From: JAYEHK01 sp034659475
Lineage (GTDB): Bacteria > Bacillota > Syntrophomonadia > Syntrophomonadales > Syntrophomonadaceae
Length of the DNA: 12,469 bases
Direction: 5' to 3'
Assembly: GCA_034659475.1 (NCBI GenBank)
Contig: JAYEHK010000123.1
Coordinates: 1 to 12,469 of the forward strand
The position numbers and the translations under genes are program-made. Below the pieces are notes generated by a model. It made no database searches, was not told the DNA's origin, and worked only from the letters and a program-made list of their open reading frames with translations. Below, piece after piece: positions 5,808 through 12,469 of the stretch. Every line of letters begins with the position of its first letter. Within the stretch, counting starts at the first letter, position 1.

Positions 5808-6698
5808 CTATTCAACCGCAACAACTCGGTTACGGCCTTCATTTTTAGCCTGATACAGTAGGCGATCCGCCCGATTAATCAAAGAATCCAGACTTTCTTC
5901 CTGATTGACATCCAGCGTAGAAACGCCAAATGATGCTGTGATTTTAATTCTTCTGGCATCAGCCAAAACTGTTTCGTCTCCCTTTATAGCCATTCGCATG
6001 CGTTCCGCAATGCGTACAGAAATCTCCTGATCAGCCCCTGGTAAACAGACAATAAATTCCTCCCCACCATATCGCCCTACATAATCGTAGGAGCGACAGC
6101 AACGAGTCAAACTTACAGCCACATTCTGCAACACCTCATCACCGGCCTGATGTCCATACTGATCATTGACATACTTGAAATGGTCAATATCCATAATAAT
6201 GACCCCCATATTCTGCCCCTGTCTCCTCGACCGGTTTACCTCGGCTTCCACCCGTTCCATAAACGCCCTACGATTTAAGAGACCGGTCAGATAATCGGTA
6301 CTGGCAAGCTTCATAATCCGCTGTTCCAACTCAATAACCCGTTTCCCGATCTGCAAACGATATTTTAGTTCCTCCGGGTGAAATGGTTTTACAATATAAT
6401 CATCTGCACCAGATTCTAACCCTTTTATAATATCTTTTCTTTCTGATTTTCCTGTTAAAAGAATGACATACATATAGTTAGGACTATTACGGGAACGAAG
6501 TCGCCTACAGATATCAATCCCTTCCATACCTGGCATGACCCAATCAAGGATAATTAGATTCGGCGCATCCTCTTTTTCCAATATTCCCCATGCATCATTT
6601 CCATTTTTGCAGGAAACAATCTCATATCCCCAGTGATCCAATGATTTTTCCAACAAAATTAAAGATAACGGATCATCGTCAGCTATTAATACCCGCAT
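5808..6698 (-). CDS. Response regulator with GGDEF output (diguanylate cyclase)
   Basis: A 296-residue receiver-GGDEF protein of the PleD/WspR kind that makes c-di-GMP from two GTP when phosphorylated. The receiver (1-120) has the acidic pair D7/D8, phospho-acceptor D52, T82 and K104. A short coiled linker (about 118-133) leads to the GGDEF domain (134-296), with DIDHFKYVND (170-179), the intact active-site GGEEF (211-215) and the product-inhibition I-site RxxD (R202-D205) exactly five residues before it. An active, feedback-inhibited cyclase is expected. It follows the hybrid kinase gene by 38 bp on the same strand, so the two probably form one operon and a phosphorelay. The ATG at 6696-6698 follows a purine-rich AAAGGTAGGGAAGGT. 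Confidence 0.93.
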   Translation of the reverse strand: MRVLIADDDPLSLILLEKSLDHWGYEIVSCKNGNDAWGILEKEDAPNLIILDWVMPGMEGIDICRRLRSRNSPNYMYVILLTGKSERKDIIKGLESGADDYIVKPFHPEELKYRLQIGKRVIELEQRIMKLASTDYLTGLLNRRAFMERVEAEVNRSRRQGQNMGVIIMDIDHFKYVNDQYGHQAGDEVLQNVAVSLTRCCRSYDYVGRYGGEEFIVCLPGADQEISVRIAERMRMAIKGDETVLADARRIKITASFGVSTLDVNQEESLDSLINRADRLLYQAKNEGRNRVVAVE

Positions 6699-6736
6699 AC
6701 CTTCCCTACCTTTCTATCTTATTTAAGCGTACCCTT

Positions 6737-8875
6737 CTACCCATTTATGACACGCCCAATGGTTGCACTCAGTTCCCTGATTCCATAAGGCTTGGCAATA
6801 ACCCCTTTAAAACCCCATGCCTTGTAATCTGCCATGATCGGATCGTTGGAATAGCCACTGCAAACAATAACCTTCACTTCGGGATCAGTTTCAAGTAGTT
6901 TTTGCATTGTTTCCTTCCCACCCATTCCTCCCGGAATCGTTAAGTCCATAATAACCAAATCAAAAGGCTCGTTCTGTTCCATTGCTTTTTGATATATTTC
7001 CAGGGCTTGCAATCCATCCTTTGTCAACTCAACCTCATAACCAATAGAATCCAATATTTGGCCTGCAACCTCTCGAACTCTTTCTTCGTCATCCATGACC
7101 AATATCCTGCCTCTGCCCGGGTAGATTGTCTCATAATTCGTTCCCGACCTTTTTTCCTGTTGGGAACCAGGCAGGTAAATAAAAAATGTTGTACCCTCTC
7201 CTGGCTTTGATTCCAGTGCTATGTGTCCATTATGCTTGCGAATGATTGAATAGGAAGTCGCCAGACCCAGACCACTGCCAGTAACCTTAGTCGTAAAATA
7301 AGGATCAAATATTCTTTTTTGCAATTTTTCTGGTACTCCTATCCCCTGATCTTGAATCGCAATTCGCACATAATCCCCTGTCCCTAAACTCGAGAACTCG
7401 TATCCTGACAGGGCTCTGTTTTCTGCAGTAATTTTAATCCTGCCCCCGTTGGGCATTGCCTGAATGGCATTAATAATTAGATTGTTGATGACCTGACTCA
7501 TCTGTCCCCCATCCATATCCACTGGCATTAAATTAGGATCAAAACGGAATTCACAGATAACATTGGAACCACAGAGGGCAAAGCCAGCTGAATCTCGGAT
7601 CAATTCTTTAATAAAATAGGTTTCACGAACCGGCGCTCCGCCCTTGGCAAAGGTTAATAGCTGCTGGGTTAACCCTCTAGCTTGAAAAGAAGCTTTTTCT
7701 GCCTCAACAAGCAGTTCGCTGATTTCGTCTTGCCCTTCGCACCGTTCTTTGAGATTCATCTGGGCCAATGCCAGATTTCCCACGATCACTGTTAATAAAT
7801 TGTTGAAATCATGGGCTATCCCCCCTGCCAGCACACCCAACGATTCTAATTTACTGGCTTTTAATCGTTCTTCTTCCAGTTGTTTACGCAAAGATATATC
7901 AGTACTAAGAAAAAGGACGCAAGGCTCGCCATTAATCTGTATATTGGTAAAAGAACAGAGCGCATGTTTGTGTTCTTCCAGTTTCGTACACATCTCTTTT
8001 TCAATGCTATGTACCGTCGGCTTGTATCTCAGCTCTTCCAATAGAAGATTTCTTTCATCAGGATTTACCCAGATGGAAAAGTCATGTACATTGTTACCAA
8101 TGACTTCTTCCCTTTTGTATCCATAAAAGTCTTCCCAGGTATCATTAACTTCGATATATCGACCATCTGCCAACGATGAAATACTTATGGCTTCCGGGCT
8201 AAGCCGAAACGCTGCTGAAAATTTTTCCTCCGATCCCTTCAGGGCCTTCTGCATATCCCGATTTGTCTGCCCTATACTCGCTAAAGGAATAACAACCTGG
8301 TTCACCAGACTAAAGTCTAATAAAAGCAAGGCTCCCGTTAAGAATAATACTGACAGCAATAGAATAAAATAATAATCTTGCTTGGCCTCATCAACACCTT
8401 TAAGAGAAAGCCCCACGTTCACAGCTCCCTTGATAACACCCTGACTATCACTGGGAAGCATAACATCAATAACCCGTTCTCCATGAAAGGGAGATTCCTC
8501 GTTTTCCGCATCCCGAACGTAAATCTGCTGTTTTCCCATTCTGCTTTGTATCCCTGCCATGGTTCCTGTATCATTAAAAACCATTCCTATTCGATCCGGA
8601 TTACTGTGAACGATGGCTTTTCCTTCAGAGTCTAAAACAACCAGGTAAGCAAAATTGTTTTCACCTATAATCAATTTTTCCACTAGTTCCTGTTGTTCTT
8701 CAGTGCATAAATACTGATTACATTGTTTAATATAACGAGCAACATTCCAGCTTCTTTCTATCATCATATTAACCTGGTTGGGAATAACGATATACTGAAA
8801 AATCAAGATCAAGCTGCTGATTAGTACCACCGCCAATATAGCTATGATCAAATGCACCTTAACTCCGATCTTCAT
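6737..8875 (-). CDS. Hybrid sensor histidine kinase (Cache-like, PAS, HisKA, HATPase, REC)
   Basis: A 712-residue membrane sensor kinase. Transmembrane helices at about 8-30 and 169-189 bracket an extracytoplasmic domain resembling single Cache sensors (AYLVVLDSEG at 76-85). Then come a PAS domain (about 213-335), a HisKA dimerisation domain with phospho-acceptor H355 in AGGIAHDFNN, and a HATPase_c domain with N-box (NNLIINA, 464-470), D509 of DQGIG, FDPYFTTK (523-530) and GSGLGL (533-538). A C-terminal receiver (588-705) has D595/D596, phospho-acceptor D644 and K695. There is no HPt domain. The sensor carries a CNQYLC pair (C52, C57). The start is the ATG at 8873-8875, with GGAGGGG 5 bases upstream; the in-frame ATG at 8905 lacks a site. 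Its likely partner is the GGDEF regulator downstream; the signal is unknown. Confidence 0.93.
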   Translation of the reverse strand: MKIGVKVHLIIAILAVVLISSLILIFQYIVIPNQVNMMIERSWNVARYIKQCNQYLCTEEQQELVEKLIIGENNFAYLVVLDSEGKAIVHSNPDRIGMVFNDTGTMAGIQSRMGKQQIYVRDAENEESPFHGERVIDVMLPSDSQGVIKGAVNVGLSLKGVDEAKQDYYFILLLSVLFLTGALLLLDFSLVNQVVIPLASIGQTNRDMQKALKGSEEKFSAAFRLSPEAISISSLADGRYIEVNDTWEDFYGYKREEVIGNNVHDFSIWVNPDERNLLLEELRYKPTVHSIEKEMCTKLEEHKHALCSFTNIQINGEPCVLFLSTDISLRKQLEEERLKASKLESLGVLAGGIAHDFNNLLTVIVGNLALAQMNLKERCEGQDEISELLVEAEKASFQARGLTQQLLTFAKGGAPVRETYFIKELIRDSAGFALCGSNVICEFRFDPNLMPVDMDGGQMSQVINNLIINAIQAMPNGGRIKITAENRALSGYEFSSLGTGDYVRIAIQDQGIGVPEKLQKRIFDPYFTTKVTGSGLGLATSYSIIRKHNGHIALESKPGEGTTFFIYLPGSQQEKRSGTNYETIYPGRGRILVMDDEERVREVAGQILDSIGYEVELTKDGLQALEIYQKAMEQNEPFDLVIMDLTIPGGMGGKETMQKLLETDPEVKVIVCSGYSNDPIMADYKAWGFKGVIAKPYGIRELSATIGRVING

Positions 8876-9049
8876 TTCGTCCCCTCCAAGCTTTGTAAGA
8901 TTCATTCAAAAAATATTACATTTTACAAAAAAATCCATAAACTCTAATTAAATTGTATTCGTTAAAGTCTTTCTGTTTCCCTGCTTAGATTTAAAAGATC
9001 GCTTGTATTTTAATATTCAATCGGTCTAGCATAACCCAATTTTGTCTCT

Positions 9050-9106
9050 AGAAACAAACAAAACCCTGGTCTCGCACCGCCTCAAATGGCAACGTAAACC
9101 AGGGTT
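9050..9106 (-). terminator. Intrinsic terminator of trmL
   Basis: A 9-bp perfect stem, 9062-9070 (AACCCTGGT) with 9098-9106 (ACCAGGGTT), encloses a 27-base loop. On the minus strand the stem is followed by TTGTTTGTTTC, a T-rich tail. It lies about 20 bp after the trmL stop codon. Confidence 0.75.
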
Positions 9107-9126
9107 CGTCAGTGTCTATGTTTGCC

Positions 9127-9585
9127 TTATATCAGACTTGGAAAACCGCATTGCCGTAGTCCTTCATATACGATAATTGCAACTGAATTGGAGAGGTTTA
9201 GCGATCGACCGATATCTAACATTGGGACGCGCACCTGTGTTTCAGGATAGCAATCAAGAATGCCCTGCGGCAATCCGCGGGTTTCTTTACCAAAAACAAT
9301 CATATCGTCTTCCCTATAGTGCATTTCATGGTAGCTCGCCTTTGCCTTTGTGGTGGCCAGAATGAACCGTCTGTTTTCACAGGATGCGACCAGATCCTCA
9401 AAACAGTTCCACACCTTGATATCGACATGCTGCCAGTAATCTAATCCGGCTCTTTTGAGATACCTGTCTTCAATCGAAAAACCTAACGGCTTAATTAAAT
9501 GCAGTCTCGTACGAGTAAGCGCACAGGTTCTGGCAATATTTCCTGTGTTTTGAGGAATTTCAGGTTCGACCAAAACGATTTCCAC
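9127..9585 (-). CDS. trmL: tRNA (cytidine(34)-2'-O)-methyltransferase TrmL
   Basis: A 152-residue SPOUT-class methyltransferase that 2'-O-methylates the wobble base (C34 or cmnm5U34) of leucine tRNAs using S-adenosylmethionine. The three knot motifs are visible: PEIPQNTGNIART (8-20), IVFGKETRGLP (96-106) and GRSLNLSNSVAI (126-137). Length is that of the minimal YibK/TrmL type without an extra RNA-binding domain. The start is GTG (9583-9585), preceded 9 bases upstream by AAAGGAGG (9595-9602). It has its own promoter and terminator, and is transcribed divergently from the SpoIID-domain gene with a 123-bp gap. Confidence 0.94.
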   Translation of the reverse strand: MEIVLVEPEIPQNTGNIARTCALTRTRLHLIKPLGFSIEDRYLKRAGLDYWQHVDIKVWNCFEDLVASCENRRFILATTKAKASYHEMHYREDDMIVFGKETRGLPQGILDCYPETQVRVPMLDIGRSLNLSNSVAIIVYEGLRQCGFPSLI

Positions 9586-9622
9586 CGGTATATGCCTCCT
9601 TTGAATAAATGTTCCGCTTTGA

Positions 9623-9651
9623 ATTATACATAAGTTTGCCAGTTATAACAA
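9623..9651 (-). promoter_or_regulatory. Sigma-A promoter of trmL
   Basis: On the minus strand the -35 TTGTTA (9646-9651), a 17-base spacer and a perfect -10 TATAAT (9623-9628) lie about 20 bp upstream of the AAAGGAGG used by the GTG start. Ideal spacing and -10 make this convincing. Confidence 0.75.
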
Positions 9652-9708
9652 TTTGTTAAAGCAGGAAAACTAAAGAGGATAAAAACATCTTAAAAGGAGT
9701 GAAGTAGC

Positions 9709-10710
9709 TTGTCAAAAGCCAATGCACACAAGATCCTTTTCCTGGTTTTATTCGCCCTTATGACCTGTCTTGTACTGGGTGGATGCAATCAGGAAACCAA
9801 AAAGCCATCTCTGCCTCCCCAGGATGAAGAACGATCACAGCAGGCCGAAAAGGCCGAAGAGGTCAAAAAGTATGATACCGAACCAACGATTAGTCTGTAC
9901 CGCAGCAAAACAGGTCAGATTGATGAACTTAAACTGGAAGACTACTTGAAAGGCGTGGTCGCTGCCGAGATTGGGCCAAAATTCCCGATGGAAGCCCTGA
10001 AAGCCCAGGCAATTGTAGCACGTACCATGACACTTGCTCTGATCGAGTATGAAAATGGAACCCGCGGCAAGCATAACACAGATGCCTCTGATGATCACAC
10101 TGAATTTCAAGCCTACGATAACTCAGCAATAAACGACAATATTGCTAAAGCGGTAGACGAAACTCGCGGCCAAGTCTTAACCTACGAGGGTAAGTTCGCA
10201 TATACTCTTTTCAGTTCAGTTTCCAAAGACAAAACAGCCAGTCTGGCGGAAGGTTTTCCCACCCTAAAAGATAAGGCTGGACCATATCTTACACCCGTTG
10301 CCACTAACGGGATAAAAAATGCACCAGAGAAATACCGCAACTGGACAGTAAAAGTACCTGCTTCTGAAATAAAACAAATCATGGGGGTAAAAGACAATAC
10401 CCTGACAGATATAGAAGTCAGTAAAAAAGGCCCATCAGGACGCGCGCTGGAAGTCAGCGCGAATAAAGGTTCCGTTCGCATATCGGGCGTTGACCTACGC
10501 CAAAAGGTTGGGTTTGATCGTCTATACTCCACCTATTTCACAGATATCAAGATTGAAAACAATCAGGTTGTCTTTAAAGGCGCGGGCTGGGGACACGGGG
10601 TTGGCATGGAACAATGGGGGGCCTTCACCATGGCCAAAGAAGGGAAAAAAGCAAAAGAAATCGTAGAACACTATTTTCCTAAAACGCAGTTCACACAGTT
10701 GTATAAGTAA
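9709..10710 (+). CDS. SpoIID/LytB-domain lipoprotein
   Basis: A 333-residue predicted lipoprotein. A hydrophobic signal (about 8-25) ends in LGGC with lipidation Cys C26, followed by a charged linker (27-58) and a SpoIID domain (about 60-330). SpoIID proteins are peptidoglycan lytic transglycosylases that cut denuded glycan during engulfment; the conserved acidic position is likely E87 in VVAAEIGP. The C-terminal signature GWGHGVGMEQWGA (293-305) is clear. The zinc-site region usually reading like SxSGGxT is here SSVSKDKTA (169-177) and lacks the Gly-Gly, so catalysis is uncertain. The start is TTG at 9709-9711 with AAGGAG 9 bases upstream. It is an orphan gene, away from the usual spoIID neighbourhood, so a paralogue or another cell-wall role is possible. 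A very weak sigma-E-like promoter may sit at 9603-9632. Confidence 0.85.
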   Translation: MSKANAHKILFLVLFALMTCLVLGGCNQETKKPSLPPQDEERSQQAEKAEEVKKYDTEPTISLYRSKTGQIDELKLEDYLKGVVAAEIGPKFPMEALKAQAIVARTMTLALIEYENGTRGKHNTDASDDHTEFQAYDNSAINDNIAKAVDETRGQVLTYEGKFAYTLFSSVSKDKTASLAEGFPTLKDKAGPYLTPVATNGIKNAPEKYRNWTVKVPASEIKQIMGVKDNTLTDIEVSKKGPSGRALEVSANKGSVRISGVDLRQKVGFDRLYSTYFTDIKIENNQVVFKGAGWGHGVGMEQWGAFTMAKEGKKAKEIVEHYFPKTQFTQLYK

Positions 10711-10807
10711 TGGGTTAGTAAGAAAATGCTTGAGTATAAGCAGAATTATTAGTTGGACAGTTGGTTAGTTGGACAGTTGGAACGTTGAAGTGGGTTAGTA
10801 CGAAAAT
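10711..10807. repeat. Direct repeats enclosing a 16-bp tandem repeat
   Basis: TGGGTTAGTAAGAAAAT at 10711-10727 recurs at 10791-10807 with one change (16 of 17). Between them the 16-mer TTAGTTGGACAGTTGG occurs twice, perfectly and in tandem (10749-10780), followed by AACG. Each 16-mer consists of two related octamers. The reverse complement reads CGTTCCAAC followed by TGTCCAAC or TAACCAAC octamers, the same family as at 42-114. It fills the gap between two convergent genes. No intrinsic terminator for the SpoIID gene is seen here. Confidence 0.9.
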
Positions 10808-10814
10808 AGAGGGT

Positions 10815-11684
10815 TTACGCAGGTGTTGTTTTTTCGTTGACAACGGCGAGGTAGATACCGCCTAGAATGCACAATCCACCTATTAACTGATACCAGGTCA
10901 GGGATTCTTGAAAGAAGATCCAGGCCATGATAGAAGCCCCCACTGACTCTCCCAGGATGGAGACCGCCACCATGGGGGCTTTTACATATTTTAAAGCCCA
11001 GTTCAGAATACCATGCCCAGCGATTCCAGGTCCCAACGCCAGTAAACCGAAAAACAGCCACTCTACTGGCGGATACCCGGTTAGCGGGATGTTCATCGCA
11101 ACCGATCCCGCCAGCAGAACCACCGCTGCTATCAATGATACAAACAGCGTATAATGCCAGACATTTATTCTTGCACGCACCTGTCTGCCAATAATAAAAT
11201 ACACTGCAACAAACAGCCCACTGGCCAATGCCATCATATCTCCCCTAAAATTCCCATTGCCGAGGTCTCCCATACCAATGAGAAGGCTACCCGATACTGC
11301 CAATAGAATTCCTGCCACAGCCCATCCGTTCACTTTTTCTTTTAGAAACACGATGGAGAAAAACAGGACAAAAACTACCTGAAGATTCGTAAACAATACA
11401 GACGATGCCACACTGGTATAATCCAGAGAGCGAATCCAAAAAGCAAAATGCAGGGCCAGGAAAAAACCCGAGCCTGCAAGTAACATAAAATCCTTTTTAT
11501 TGATTTTCGGGGCAGGACGATTTAGGGTCACGCCACCTAAAAGGCCTGCTGCCAGTGCGGTAAATAAAACCCGATAGAAAGCAATCGCCATTGACGGCGC
11601 ATCAGAATAGCGAATAATAATGGAAGCTGTAGCCATGCATAAGACCGAAAAAGCAATCATTCCATAGATCGACCTGCGGATCAT
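10815..11684 (-). CDS. EamA-family (DMT superfamily) transporter
   Basis: A 289-residue integral membrane protein of the drug/metabolite transporter superfamily, with two EamA domains (about 8-136 and 148-283) and about ten hydrophobic helices. Typical features are the short polar inter-helix turns and the segment LHFAFWIRSLDYTSVASSVL (78-97), which occurs in clostridial EamA proteins. The substrate cannot be predicted; family members export amino acids, metabolites or toxins. The ATG (11682-11684) overlaps the livG stop codon in an ATGA, and only a poor GGGGCAGGGG lies upstream, so translation probably depends on livG coupling. With livG cut off from its 5' end, expression may be altered. 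Length is standard and the frame is intact. Confidence 0.88.
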   Translation of the reverse strand: MIRRSIYGMIAFSVLCMATASIIIRYSDAPSMAIAFYRVLFTALAAGLLGGVTLNRPAPKINKKDFMLLAGSGFFLALHFAFWIRSLDYTSVASSVLFTNLQVVFVLFFSIVFLKEKVNGWAVAGILLAVSGSLLIGMGDLGNGNFRGDMMALASGLFVAVYFIIGRQVRARINVWHYTLFVSLIAAVVLLAGSVAMNIPLTGYPPVEWLFFGLLALGPGIAGHGILNWALKYVKAPMVAVSILGESVGASIMAWIFFQESLTWYQLIGGLCILGGIYLAVVNEKTTPA

Positions 11685-12355
11685 GCCCCTGCCCCAAGAT
11701 AAGACTGAATCACCCGCTGGTTCTTCTTAATCTCATCCGGTGTCCCTTCGGCAATTTTGCCGCCATAATCAAAAACAGCGATACGCTCACAGATATTCAT
11801 AACCAGATTCATATCATGCTCCACCAGCAGAATCGTTAACTGAAAATTATCCCGTATTTTTCGGATGAGCTGCGTTAGCTCCTCTTTTTCCTGCGGATTC
11901 ATCCCCGCTGCTGGCTCATCGAGGAGTAAAAGAGATGGTTTTAATGCCATCGCTCTGGCGATTTCAAGTCTACGCTGCTCGCCATAGGCTAAGTTATCCG
12001 CATACTCCCATCGTTTTTCATACAGGCCAAACAGTTCTAACAGTTCACCGGATCGTCTCATAATATTCTTTTCTTCCCTGCGTTCAGACGGTAATCCCAG
12101 GATTCCCTTCAGGAAACCACTGTTGCTTACACCGTGACTCCCTACCCTGACATTGTCCATGACTGAGAGCTTGTTAAACAGACGAATATTCTGAAAGGTT
12201 CGGCCTATCCCCAGACGAGCAATATCATGCGCCGCCACGTGGTGCATGCGTTGTTGATTAAAGAAAAGCTGCCCCTCCGTTGGGGTATAGATCCCGCTAA
12301 TGATATTAAACAACGTGGTTTTTCCTGCCCCATTAGGCCCTATAGGCATTAGCAA
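11681..12355 (-). pseudogene. livG: 5'-truncated LivG-type branched-chain amino acid ABC ATPase
   Basis: The open frame (224 residues with a nominal TTG start) encodes all of LivG after the first strands. Walker A GPNGAGKT (6-13), Q-loop Q55 in TFQNIRLF, the LivG-specific insert (about 63-100), ABC signature LAYGE (122-126), Walker B LLLLDEP (142-148) and H-loop H180 are all intact. LivG proteins are about 255 residues, so roughly 30-35 N-terminal residues, including the A-loop aromatic, are missing. Homology stops abruptly at about 12348, just before the IGPNG, and an in-frame TGA lies seven codons further upstream. No ribosome binding site precedes the residual start. The break abuts AT-rich sequence that may be an insertion element. 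Unusually, the downstream partner is an EamA gene and not livF. Confidence 0.82.
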
Positions 12356-12469
12356 AAAAATAAGAAGTCAATTTTAATAAAAAAAGAGATGTATCCTTTA
12401 TAATGGACCCAGGAATTAAGACAAAAAAATGCGAGGAGCTAAGCAATAAAAACAATGCGAAAAAAGTAT
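12348..12469. mobile_element. Foreign sequence breaking livG, probable insertion-sequence end
   Basis: From about 12348 rightwards the livG homology ends and AT-rich DNA begins. On the plus strand it has a TATAAT (12399-12404), a GAGGAG (12433-12438) and a frame opening at ATG 12455 (MRKKY) that runs off the window. The basic start and leader resemble the beginning of a transposase gene such as IS3-type orfA, but five residues cannot prove this. The ribosome binding site is 16 bases from the ATG, longer than ideal; an ATA at 12446 would be 7 bases away. The precise element end is not visible. A genomic rearrangement or assembly join are alternatives. Confidence 0.4.

Noticed and set aside
8876..8905. 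Longer histidine kinase start (ATG at 8905)
   Set aside because: No ribosome binding site; the GGAGGGG lies inside this extension and serves the ATG at 8875.
8907..9048. Promoter of the sensor kinase operon
   Set aside because: Several AT-rich -10-like strings occur on the minus strand, but none has a matching -35 at proper spacing.
9603..9632. Sigma-E promoter for the SpoIID gene
   Set aside because: GAATAAA and TATACATA at a 14-base spacer resemble sigma-E boxes only at 5/7 and 5/8, and they overlap the better-supported trmL promoter.

Overview
The window reads as chromosomal DNA of a Gram-positive, low-to-mid GC, probably anaerobic and spore-forming Firmicute (Clostridia). The reasons are the strong GGAGG-type ribosome binding sites, the frequent TTG and GTG starts, near-perfect sigma-A promoters, the cdaA-ybbR operon, a SpoIID-domain lipoprotein and a clostridial 2[4Fe-4S] ferredoxin. 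The exact genus cannot be fixed from the sequence alone.

Layout. (1) 183-3590, minus strand: a tightly packed operon, cdaA (c-di-AMP synthase) > ybbR (its membrane-anchored regulator) > a COG2509-type FAD-dependent dehydrogenase. The genes overlap, and a candidate promoter lies at 3622-3649. Any further operon gene (glmM is the usual one) would lie left of the window. Beyond the operon end is an 8-bp tandem repeat (46-114). (2) 3605-4129 and 4781-5536: two gene-free stretches on either side of the thiamine pyrophosphokinase gene (4130-4780, minus). They are filled with a modular family of dispersed repeats, including a long inverted pair and three copies of a second unit of about 50 bp that appears to be spliced into the first. 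(3) 5537-5713, plus: a 58-residue ferredoxin with a perfect consensus promoter. It shares a bidirectional terminator with the convergent signalling operon. (4) 5808-8875, minus: a hybrid sensor kinase (Cache-like sensor, PAS, HisKA, ATPase, receiver) followed by a receiver-GGDEF diguanylate cyclase. (5) 9127-9585, minus: trmL, divergent from a SpoIID-domain lipoprotein gene (9709-10710, plus). Short repeats related to those at 46-114 follow the latter. (6) 10815-12355, minus: an EamA-type transporter gene translationally coupled to a livG gene that has lost its 5' end. The sequence right of the break (about 12348-12469) is AT-rich and looks like the beginning of an insertion sequence.

Together the ordinary genes cover two cyclic dinucleotide systems (c-di-AMP by CdaA and c-di-GMP by the GGDEF regulator), cofactor metabolism, tRNA modification and peptidoglycan remodelling. 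No new enzyme system or defence island is visible. The least explained content is the modular repeat family at 3687-5391, the paired 8-bp repeats near the two ends of the window, and the interrupted livG.
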